Shown piece after piece: positions 1 through 8,959 of a DNA stretch of 20,681 nucleotides. This DNA comes from Syncephalis fuscata (lineage: Eukaryota > Zoopagomycota > Zoopagomycetes > Zoopagales > Piptocephalidaceae): assembly GCA_025786725.1 (NCBI GenBank), contig JAHLTZ010000162.1, positions 1 to 20,681 of the forward strand, written 5' to 3'. The notes beneath the pieces are model-generated. The model saw only the letters and a list, made by a program, of their open reading frames with translations. It was not told the DNA's origin and ran no database searches. A program made the position numbers and the translations under genes. Numbering within the stretch: position 1 is the stretch's first letter; each line of letters opens with the position of its first letter.

Positions 1-323
1 TGCACTCGACGGCGACGACGAATCCATATAAAAAAGACAGTACCGATTATTCCTGCGACAAACACCGCAGCAATACTGATAAGTACGATACTTGAGACAG
101 CTAGTCCATTGACTTCAATGGGTGGTTTTGAGGCACTGTCTCCGTTAGAAAATGTAGGAGCTGGACCAGTTAATGGTGGATCAACTGGAGTTGTCGAAGA
201 GGAAGACGAGCCATTATCAATAGTAGACGACCCAGATGAATCGGATAATGGCGGTGAAGTTGGTGTGGATGGTGGTTGTGATGATGCTGGTACTGATGAT
301 GATGATGATGAACGGTCAGACAT
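1..323 (-). CDS. Ser/Thr/Pro-rich single-pass membrane protein, C-terminus cut by window edge
   Basis: The minus-strand frame opens at an ATG at 323 and runs off position 1 after 107 residues. Residues 4-70 are dominated by Ser, Thr and Pro, including runs of six and five serines, as in O-glycosylated fungal surface stalks. Residues 76-100 form one hydrophobic segment, followed directly by five arginines (102-106), a strong stop-transfer signal. The layout (Ser-rich ectodomain, one membrane span, basic cytosolic tail) resembles Mid2/Wsc-type wall-stress sensors, but no Wsc cysteine domain is present and no homology is claimed. No signal peptide precedes the Ser-rich part from this ATG. The same frame upstream (about 324-417) encodes a hydrophobic stretch without a Met, preceded by an acceptor-like TTTAAC...CAG. 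The true start may therefore lie in an upstream exon. Confidence 0.6.
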   Translation of the reverse strand, partial: MSDRSSSSSSVPASSQPPSTPTSPPLSDSSGSSTIDNGSSSSSTTPVDPPLTGPAPTFSNGDSASKPPIEVNGLAVSSIVLISIAAVFVAGIIGTVFFIWIRRRRRV

Positions 324-2253
324 GGTAGACCGCTTTGTAAAAATCAAACGCTGCAATGTTAAACAAGTTAATGCAAAAATGAAAAGGCGCGTCCAAATAA
401 ACAGGCAGCGTGCATGCACAATGCCTGATGGTTAAACAATGATATTACTCAATAAATGAGAAATAAAACAAACAAAAGTATGCTTATGCTGAAAACAGTG
501 TCAACAACAAACTAGAAACAAAGACGAATGTGCTGTTGGCAATAATGGTTCTGGCGGTGGTCAGGGTAGGACCTGAACTGGGCAGTGATAATGATAATGG
601 TTGGTGGTGCTGGTGATGATGGCGATAACCTGTCGATAATAACGTAGAATCGATGCTTGTCTGTTGAACAGGAAAGGAAACTGTGGTCCCCTTACTGCAA
701 AGGCGATCAAAGGCAATAAAAGCAACGGTTTTTTTGATGCGTGATTAGCTGCGGATTTACCCAGCATACGCAAGCCCTGTATATTTACACAGAGCGGCAA
801 CGGTGCTAACGAATGATAAGCACGAATATTAACAAACTGCGGTTAGAATAACAATATTAAGAACGAAACACGACAAGACAAAAGCATTGATTCTGTAGAA
901 AAGGCGACGGGTGGGAGGAACAAGATGGCACAATTTTCGTCATAGAATTGTCAGTACAACGACATCCCAACTCGATGGCTGGTTTGAAATTCGACATTCC
1001 GCCGATAACGGTGTAACGCATTGTGACAACATTTAAAATGGGATAAAAACAGCTTGAAAAGGAAATGCAGCGTTTGAATCTCAATGTATGATTGGAAATA
1101 GTAGTTCAAATTAATTTATTTGGCTATCCACGTAAACATATTAATTGCATGCATATGCGTCTTGATAACATCAGATTTGTTTATGTATTTGATTAAGTAT
1201 CAATTAAAACTTGGTCAAACCTAGTATATGAATTAGTGATCTGAAACAACAAAGCTTAACTAAATGGCATAATTGTTACGGAAAATGGCTATCATCCAAA
1301 TGTTTCAAACTGTCGATTTCTCATCTACAAAGATTTATTGGGAATCCGCTAACTAGTAAGAATTCGATAAGCTGGGAGCTAGCATAATCGTTCCGATAGT
1401 TGTAAAAATCGGAGCTATATTTATTACCATTTTAAAAACAAACCTCGGCTACTGAATGATCCAGCAAGCTTGCCTGACCATTGCCAATACAGAATGTTCT
1501 ATATAAAGCTATAAACATATTAATTTAGTATGCGCTGGATTATTGAAGTTATCCAACATTGCCCCGTATCTACTAAATCTATGTGTCTGAGGCTAAATTA
1601 ACTTGAAATAAACAAATTCCAGCAACTTCTATAGTCAGTATAAATCCTATATTCCCTATTTCAATATCCGCCGCAATGTTATTCTTTGCTTTGTATTATA
1701 ACTTATTGAGGCAGGTAGTAAACCAATTGCAGCCAACTTAAACGCTGATTGGAGTATTATTACAATGCTATTTTTAAATTGGTGCTGTGTGGCGTTGTTT
1801 AGCCAGCAGTTTACTCGTAGTTATTTACAAGAAATTTAGTAAAAATAAATACAAATATTCCTATTTATTTTGCAGTATAGTACTGTCAACTAACTTGCAT
1901 ATTAATACTATTAATGATGTTTCTATAAGGTTAACAATGTAAAATAGTTTGTTTGACTAGTTACTTCCAGATTACAAACTCAACTACTAAATTACCGTTT
2001 TCCACTTTATAAAACAAGGCTTACCTATATAGCTACTAATTAGCTATATTTGAATAGTCGTTCATGCCATTCAGTTCCAATGGAATAGTTCAAAATTTGC
2101 CTAACGGCCGATGTATTCGCCTATAAAACTGGCAATTTTCTTGCATATTTCTCGCTTTTATACTTACATTTTCACGCCCATACATCACGGACCTTGGCCG
2201 CAATACTCACTGACTCTATCAAATTTCTACATCTGCTGCGCAGAAATACAGAA
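324..2253. other. Intergenic spacer between the truncated membrane-protein gene and the LEKI-repeat gene
   Basis: This is about 1.9 kb without a supportable gene. The first 760 bases are less AT-rich and contain two short minus-strand frames (561-800 and 857-1084) with no recognisable domain; they may be 5' leader or an upstream exon of the membrane-protein gene. From about 1090 to 2100 the DNA is AT-rich with dense stops in all frames. A TATA-like element (CTATAAAA) at 2121-2128 lies about 130 bases upstream of the next gene's ATG and is a plausible core promoter for it. Confidence 0.5.
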
Positions 2254-2883
2254 ATGCACTTTCCATCGTCAACTCTAATTTTTGGAGTATTTGTCGCACT
2301 GGTTGGCACAAGCACCCATCTAGGCGCCTATGGTAGACCGTCCGATAATTCCAAAACATTAAACTCTATAGACCCCGCCACACTAAAGCTGATAAACGAC
2401 AATGGTCTGGTCACACTGCTGCCCGACTTCAACATTGCCAAACCTGATAACACCCATCATTCCAATTCAACGTCTATTGGCGATATAAACAGTGGTGATG
2501 AAAAGATCACCTTTTATGATGCTTCTGATAATATTATCCGTGAAGCGGAGGTCTCCCATTCCTCAGTCCTTAAGCGTATCGAACAGATCAAATTTACTGA
2601 CCATGAAATTAGTCAGTCCGACAACGGTAAAGCCTTAAAAACAGCTCTAGTTAAGGTAGATTACACTATACGTAATAAGGTTGAAAAGCTTGATATTACC
2701 TTGTTTGACGGCCGCAAAGAAGCAGTGGAATTTGATTATTCAACATTCCGTAACAACCTCGAGAAAATCACCGTCAGACGCCTATGGAATAAAGATGACT
2801 ATACCGAGTTGAAGGTTGATCACGATATCTTTAACAATATTGAAAAAATCAATGTTGAGCAAAAGTCAGTCAGTCAATTTTAA
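2254..2883 (+). CDS. Secreted protein with five degenerate LEKI-type repeats, unknown function
   Basis: This intronless frame encodes 209 aa. The ATG at 2254 is preferred because it puts an n-region and a hydrophobic core (residues 8-18) at the very N-terminus, with likely cleavage near residues 24-27. Upstream in-frame codons lack an ATG. I recognise no domain. After a linker (28-80), a motif of the form [ILV]-E-[KQ]-[IL]-x-[IFV] recurs at residues 82-87 (first position degenerate), 109-114, 143-148, 169-174 and 196-201, with spacings of 27, 34, 26 and 27 residues. The later copies are preceded by V/F-D-Y/H. Alternating hydrophobic and charged residues suggest beta-strands stacked as a repeat. 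There are no cysteines in the mature part and no GPI or membrane tail, so it is probably soluble and extracellular. A TATA-like box lies at 2121-2128 and poly(A)-like AATAAA signals follow the stop. Confidence 0.75.
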   Translation: MHFPSSTLIFGVFVALVGTSTHLGAYGRPSDNSKTLNSIDPATLKLINDNGLVTLLPDFNIAKPDNTHHSNSTSIGDINSGDEKITFYDASDNIIREAEVSHSSVLKRIEQIKFTDHEISQSDNGKALKTALVKVDYTIRNKVEKLDITLFDGRKEAVEFDYSTFRNNLEKITVRRLWNKDDYTELKVDHDIFNNIEKINVEQKSVSQF

Positions 2884-4824
2884 TTGCTTTCCTTCTTGAT
2901 ATAATAAAAAGTGTATTGTTTTTTCTACTTAATGAGCAACTTTAATAAATAAATTTGTGGGAATAGCAATAATTTATTGTTTAATAGTAGTATAATATAT
3001 AGAAAAGCGTAATGGTTCTATTTAGTAATACCAATAGTTTGTTTATTTATAACCAAAGTAATTATATAAATATTTTAACATCGACGTGTAACAGTCATGA
3101 ACATTGTAAAATATCATTATTTATTATTGTTACACTTGGTTATAAGAAACAAAAATAAAACATTTTTAGAACGACCAAAATAGTGATTAATGCTTAACAT
3201 GTTTTACTTTTAATAATTATAATCATCTTAGAAAAGTAATTCTAGTGTAAGTAGATAATAGAATTCAATGGAATTTATGTTAGAAAATAATATTAATTAT
3301 TTAATTAATAAAGCATTGCCAACATTATGTATAACTTTGCTTAGAATAAACCAAATTGTTTAATATTTTGCACAAATGTGTGGATAACATATATGTAGCT
3401 ATTAACAAGTTATATCGTAATTATGTGAAGGAATAATATAATGGTTGTATTAACATGCTAATAAATGCGCAAAAAATAGCCGTTTTATGCTGTTTATAAC
3501 TTATATAATTAAAATACAGCAAAATAATTGGTGGATTTGAGTTCTCCATGCTTAGTTAAGCAGATTGGTGTGATTTATAGAACAATGATTTTTGCACAAA
3601 ATGTTAGTCAAAAATGCGATTTACGTATTTTTAATTCACTTAGAAAACATTGACAAAATTACGTATAACTTTACATATAATAAAGCAAATTGTCTGATAT
3701 TTTGCACAAGCATGCATATGACATATAGATGGTTACTGACAAAGTATACCGTAGTTGCATTGTGTTATGATGTAATAATTGTACGAATATGTTAATAAAT
3801 GTGTAAAAATAACAGTTTTATGCTGTTTATGACCTATATAATTAAAATACAGCAAAATGATTGCCGGATTTGAGTTCTCCATGCTTAGTTATACAGATTG
3901 GTGTGATTTATAGAACAATGATTTTTGCAAAAAATGTTAGTCAAAAATGCGATTTACGTATTTTTAATTCACTTAGTAAAGCATCAATAATACGTATGAC
4001 TTTACGTAAAGTTATTTATACTATTATCAACGTTTCGTTAACCAAATCATTTCCATTGTTTTAATTCATATTTTACTGCTTTTCATTACACGATTACATT
4101 TAAATTACTTTTTATTACTGTTGCGCTTTCATAATATTAGCACAATAATTTCACGTTCAATCTTTTTAAATTAGCGTTTTATTGGTATTTCAAAGTATTA
4201 TAATTATAAATAAAGTATTTTATTGCCATGATAACTATTAAAAGTAAAAATATTACAGTTTATGATGCTCGTATCGTTACAATTCTGGTGATATAATTAT
4301 ATTGGCATAATTATGTGGCTAAAAAATACTTCATGCGATTAGATAAATTTATTGAATAGCCAAATCTACATATCGATATTGTTAACTGTTTGCAATGCTT
4401 ATTTATAACTATAGTCCGTTGCTATTTTACATCTATTCTGTTTACTAAAAGCAATAGATTAATGCAGCGTTGTTGAATATATCACATTTTAAACTTTTGT
4501 CTAAATAGTTGTCTATAACATGCTAGAATTATTAGACAAAAAAATAATCAATTTTACGCTAATATTGCTAAAATCAATAGTAATTTTTTTAAAACATTAA
4601 ACTATTTAGTTGTATCGCCACTAGCAATGGCAGTCTTTTACATATGATCTGCCTAATCTGACCCAACACTCACAAGTAAATCAGTAAACTAAAGACAATG
4701 AATAGCAATAAAATAACTTTTATTATTTAGCACTTTAATGCTGATCTAGTTATAGTACTATTCATTATTCTATTTCAGTTGTAAGTCGTTGCTTGCTTAG
4801 CATATTAAGAACTTCTTTGGCAAA
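2884..4824. other. Very AT-rich intergenic spacer with an internal tandem repeat
   Basis: This spacer of about 1.9 kb separates the LEKI-repeat gene (plus) from the CAP gene (minus), whose 3' ends converge. It holds the 333-bp tandem repeat described separately. Short frames at 3592-3795 and 3861-4064 lie inside the repeat copies, are AT-driven and have no protein-like composition, so they are not called. AATAAA motifs just after 2900 and near 4690-4730 are plausible 3'-end signals for the two flanking genes. I see nothing else supportable. Confidence 0.6.
3238..4030 (+). repeat. Tandem repeat of about 333 bp, 2.4 copies, the first degenerate
   Basis: Two stretches match closely at an offset of 333-334 bases: about 3453-3650 and 3787-3984. 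Anchors include CAGATTGGTGTGATTTATAG at 3561 and 3894, and TTTTATGCTGTTTAT at 3483 and 3817. The rest of the unit (about 3650-3790) matches 3318-3455 more loosely, giving a degenerate first copy from about 3238, a full second copy (about 3558-3890) and a partial third copy ending near 4030. The unit is AT-rich and non-coding. Target-site duplications, terminal inverted repeats and tRNA-like parts were not seen, so this looks like local tandem duplication rather than a transposon. Confidence 0.8.
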
Positions 4825-5283
4825 TTATAATTTAAGGCCAATGTTTTGAGTCCAGTAAGGTACGCCATTGCTGCCTATAGCCAGGCCACTACCGAAATGA
4901 GTAGACTTGGCTACTAGGTTTTCATAATGAACAGGTGAATTAGTCCAGAAGTCCATGGCTTGCTTCATAGTTTGCTGTCCGTATGCGATGTTTTCTCTTA
5001 TGTAGTTCCACGAGGCGCCGTCGATGGAGCAGCGCTGCATTAACTCAGGCTCACCAGGGAATGAATGCTCGTTTCTTTGATTATTAGCTTGAACTTGGCT
5101 ATGGCCCTGTGCAGCTTTGTTTAAGACAGGATGCATTGCAAATGGTGGAAGTCTTTTTCCAGCGCGGAATTTGTTAACCAGGGAAAGCATCCCTTGTGGT
5201 GTAAAGTCAAGTGGACCGGCGCTTACTTCAACGACGCTGGCGGCGAATGCGGTAAGCATGACAAGAGTAGTGAGGAATTGCAT
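4825..5283 (-). CDS. Compact secreted CAP/SCP-domain (PR-1-like) protein
   Basis: An intronless frame of 152 aa starts at the ATG at 5283. Residues 1-22 form a classical signal peptide with likely cleavage before GPLD. The CAP fold follows in about 125 residues: LVNKFRA and LPP near 34-47, AAQGHS with H61, RENIA with E97, and SPVHYEN with H119, then HFGSG and YWTQNIG at the C-terminus. These are the His/Glu positions of the CAP cavity tetrad and the usual closing strands. The protein is shorter than plant PR-1 or yeast Pry proteins and has only one mature cysteine (C85), so the usual disulfides are missing. CAP proteins are extracellular; fungal members bind sterols and lipids, but that role is only inferred here. 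On the minus strand a TATAAAT box (plus 5451-5457) lies 168 bases upstream of the ATG. Confidence 0.88.
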   Translation of the reverse strand: MQFLTTLVMLTAFAASVVEVSAGPLDFTPQGMLSLVNKFRAGKRLPPFAMHPVLNKAAQGHSQVQANNQRNEHSFPGEPELMQRCSIDGASWNYIRENIAYGQQTMKQAMDFWTNSPVHYENLVAKSTHFGSGLAIGSNGVPYWTQNIGLKL

Positions 5284-7207
5284 TATGATAATAATTGCAA
5301 GCTTAAAAGTTGTGCGTAGTTATTGGTGCGTTTAGTCGATTTATCAGACTAGCTGTAATCAATGAAATGAAAATAGTGGTGTGGATTGCTGGAGAAGCTG
5401 TAGCTTTGTTGGGATGCTGAATCAACTATTGACCAGATAAATTGCTGTGTATTTATACCCAATCTCGTAGTAACAGCTGCTAAGGTGTGTTTCATGGTTA
5501 TAATTATGGCCAAGCGTGTCCTTATCTTCTAAGTCCTGAGTAGTGTAATAAACAACGTCTCTGACCACGCCATGCTAAAACATAACAGTCCTTAATAGCA
5601 TAATATTTGTTCCAGGTAATCAACCAGTTACCACATTTTTATCAAAGCCACACTTTTGCATATTATATTGCCACAACTTGCTAATAGTATTTATGTGTTA
5701 TAGTTATATCGTTTATTCTTGGTATTAATGATCTTTTGCCAACAAATATATCAACACACCGATTAATGTGCTATATTGTAAAATTGGTTTTATTAATTAT
5801 TGCATATTGCACGTTTCATATTCTTGCGGGATACAAGTTTGCACTCGTTTTATTGCAGCAAAGTTTTGACCCAACCTTCACGGTACTAATTTGAAGTTTC
5901 ATGTCTTGCTATTTACCAATTATAATCCATTGGCTTCAGTAAACCAGTACCAGGGCCAACTCCCATGAAATCATCTCGGTTATGTTTAGCACAATACTGC
6001 CATAGTTAGATGCTATTGATTTAAAGGTAGCTATCCTTACTATGTATGTATTGGCTCAAGGCATTGTAGTAGACCAATAAACTGGTATTTTATAACTATG
6101 AAGGTTCCACGCGCAATGCAAACACAATACAACTATTGATTGCAATAGATCCAATGGCTACAATGTGATGCTTTACATATTGCATTAACACACTTTGTTA
6201 GTGTTTTAATATTTGTTTACGATTCGCTTGTTGATAAAAGCATATTGTATAATTTATTGTATTGTAGACATAAACAACTTTTAGATACAAGTAGTAGAAA
6301 TAAATGGTGTTTATTGATATTTGCGCCGGATAAGTAACAAAAAAATGCCTTACTTGCTGTTACCGACAGTAATACGGAAAAGGTAGCCTTGAGTCTATCA
6401 TTGATAGTGTCGCCAAGAATTTCAATCAATACGCACTTGTCATAAAAGTATCTATATTTAATAGATGCATTGCCAATATTCTTCCTATACCATGTACTCA
6501 TTATTGCTATTAAACAGCTTTTGGCGATTGATAGCCAGATTAGCAATATTTAATTATAAATAAAAATGCCAGCACCATAGTCAATTGTCGATTCTAAATT
6601 ATAAATAATGGCTATGATATGAATGTTAATAGCCTAATATTATAGCTATGCTACTATGGTAAAATGATTAAAAAATACATTATATAATTGGACAATATGT
6701 CATATGCAAATAATTGTAAGAATAGTATACTGAACATTAATACTAACACTAACAACAGTCGATTATTAGAAGATATAAGCGATAGATACTTTTTATTTGC
6801 GGACATATGATTAATCACATAAATTGATAATATTGTTTTAATAATGAAACAATATGAAACGCTCAAGTTCTATTATTAGTTACATTTGCTATATAATGAT
6901 AACTTTACTCACTATTAATAAAATACATTGTTTATAGTTTTATTTTATTGCTATCTAATGCTATGTGGGCTATTCGGTTTATTACCATTGAAATGGGATA
7001 ATTAGTAAACAATGATGAATAATTTATTATTATAGCAATATTAGCTAATACTTTGTATTTCGAGCGTTAAACAAATGCTAACATTAGAATATAAATAAAA
7101 ATATGATACTACATGATTATTTATGATACAAACTATAAACAAGAGTTGTAACAACATCACATAAATTAGAAAACACAAACGCTGACATTAAAACAAAACG
7201 TATTTTA
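5284..7207. other. AT-rich intergenic spacer with one possible decayed secreted-protein gene
   Basis: The first 200 bases hold the promoter of the CAP gene, including its TATAAAT. The segment 5816-6185 has gene-like signals on the minus strand and is entered separately. Frames at 6217-6546 and 6654-6866 (minus) lack domains, are rich in Leu/Ile/Ser/Tyr as expected of AT-rich noise, and the first begins with a non-ATG codon. The rest, up to the RhoGEF stop at 7208, is featureless AT-rich DNA. Confidence 0.5.
5816..6185 (-). pseudogene. Possible decayed small Cys-rich secreted gene, LysM-like C-terminus
   Basis: On the minus strand an ATG at 6185 opens a signal-peptide-like stretch of about 23 residues (MQYVKHHIVAIGSIAINSC, then IVFA). 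The frame is closed a few codons later. Downstream, GTAAGG...CTAAC...CAG (about 6040-5997, 44 nt) looks like a real intron. The following segment reads YCAKHNRDDFMGVGPGTG and reaches a stop near 5914. A second, only 31-nt intron (5916-5886) would continue it as CTVKVGSKLCCNK to a stop at 5816-5818, followed by AATAAAA. The pattern C...AK.N..DDFM...PGTG, then C...KVG.KLCC, resembles the second half of fungal LysM domains. No gap-free model exists: the upstream exon has an in-frame TGA, and a 31-nt intron is shorter than any other here. It is therefore either a decayed gene or a coincidence. Confidence 0.25.
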
Positions 7208-8959
7208 CTACTTTCTTAATACTGTACGCCATTCCATAAAACTATAATGATCCTCAGAACGCAAAAAAAATTCTCTCTTGCCACTAACATATACCCTCAG
7301 TGTATTTGCTGATTGGCCTGTGACTTCGGATGATGCTAGAATTGCACTACTACTTAGAAATATTGTATCTCGATGAGCAAACGACCCATCCTTCTGACCC
7401 TTTAATGGCTCGACCAGTATTAGTCGATCGGATAAAAGCCAGGCATGAACACGCTTTTCAGCGTCTTGATTAGGCGTAGTCATCCAGAATTCACCACGAT
7501 GAACTAACGTTTGGCCCAGAGACAGAAACGGATCAAATTGCCCTGCCAAACTACTTTGCAATCCAGCTATTTCTTCCGTATGATTAGCTCGTTCGACCCT
7601 AATTAATCAGCATTAATTACATGCTATTTATACATTCTACTCCAATTACTTACCACGGACTAATACGTGCAACAAGCGCTTCCATTGTTTCAATACATCG
7701 ATTTACTTCGATTGTATCACGCTCTGATATTACACCATTCGAATCGCTGTAGCAATGGCGCATGTTTTGCACTTCTGTGCATTGTGTCAGTACTGTTTCA
7801 AAGAAACTAATATATTGGCTGACACGATCTATAGGCCGACGTAACAATGTGCGAATATCAATCCCGCCAGCTTGTAATGTACATTCCTAAAACACACTTG
7901 TATTAGATTTGTATAAAAACAATAATATATTATTGTTATTATTAATAATAATAATAACACACTTACCTCAACGGCACGTCGGAAAGAGTCATCGACAAAA
8001 CAAAGATTTTCAAATCCGACCAAAGCCATAGAGTAATTGGCAGCTTGTGAAATATACACTTCAAATTCCTCCAATACCTAATAAAGATTTAATACAAATC
8101 ATCAAATAGTATGGTCACTTACTCGTACACGTATCAGTGCCGCCACCTCTGCAATACTTGCATTAAGCATGTGTCTATTAATAGACATTGACTAATTAGT
8201 ATTCATCACACTAAAATAGATATTACTTACAGTACTCTCAACTCTTCCAGTAGACAATGATGAATTGTCTTAATAGCCGGTAAATAACCGAATAAGCTAC
8301 TAAGTGTGCGCATAACACCTCCAGTCGAATTCTGTGTCAAATGCATAAAGCCTACCAGGCTAAATCGTCGTCGGTGATTTACAGGGCCAGTTTGTCGTCC
8401 ATTAGAAGATAGGTACCGGCGAGTCAGCGGCATCCAGAAAGCATCGCGCAGCAAATCCAACGCGCTAATATACGACGACTCGCGATCAATTAAACTTTGC
8501 AGCTGTACGGAAAACACGTTGGGTGCAGAACCAGTTGGCATATATCCTAAGATAGTCATGAGGACGACGGTTAAAGACATGCTGTGCAACCATTGCTCCA
8601 TGAGGAAGCCCATTTTCGCCTTAACATTGCCCTTTTGCACAGTGTTCAAAATAGCCGATCCCCTCCCAATAGTGCTTGCCGTGCATTTGTACCAAGCCTC
8701 ACTTACCTCCAGCATAACCGGTTCGTGTGTCTGACGAGCAACGTCGACGGGACAATGGGACTACCGCTGCCGTTCCTGATGCTGATGCTGTGGATTTGAC
8801 CTGCTTCTGAATGGCCTGTGCCACAAGCATTGCACTTGGAACCAGCATCGCTTCGTTCATCGAAGCACGTCGGCGCGGTGTTTTGCAGCCGCTGACGGTA
8901 GACTCAACAACATGAATGGCCCGAGACGGCATGGAGTTGGTTAATTCTTCTCGCTGCAT
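7208..8959 (-). CDS. DH-PH Rho-type guanine-nucleotide exchange factor
   Basis: Six exons on the minus strand: 8959-8707, 8546-8231, 8174-8123, 8077-7967, 7886-7654 and 7598-7208. All phases join, giving 451 aa. Introns are 160, 56, 45, 80 and 55 nt, all with GTAAGT donors. The N-terminal 95 residues are low-complexity. A DH domain spans about 97-330: the CR1-like helix with SLIDRESSYISALDLL (102-117), SLFGYLPAI (168-176), FEVYISQAANYSMAL and the diagnostic CR3 helix LLRRPIDRVSQYISFFETVL (residues 258-277). A PH domain follows at about 350-450 and ends with the conserved Trp (W444). DH-PH proteins load GTP onto Rho/Cdc42/Rac GTPases at membranes to control polarity and actin. No RGS, DEP, CNH or BAR domain is seen, so it is a minimal member and the GTPase target is unknown. 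The first intron's acceptor (8547) is the least certain join. Confidence 0.87.

Noticed and set aside
561-1084. Two minus-strand frames (561-800 and 857-1084) as a gene
   Set aside because: No recognisable domain, no shared splice path to the membrane-protein gene with normal intron size, and the first begins at TTG. They are more likely leader or spacer.
3592-4064. Plus-strand frames inside the tandem repeat
   Set aside because: They follow from the repeated AT-rich DNA; the two copies do not preserve a common protein, so selection on coding is not visible.
6217-6546. Minus-strand open frame of 109 codons
   Set aside because: It starts at a non-ATG codon, lies in AT-rich DNA, has a Leu/Ser/Tyr-biased composition and shows no domain or signal peptide.
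7591-7600. GTTCGACCC as a tRNA B-box
   Set aside because: It lies at the RhoGEF exon 6 acceptor, and no A-box or cloverleaf can be drawn around it.
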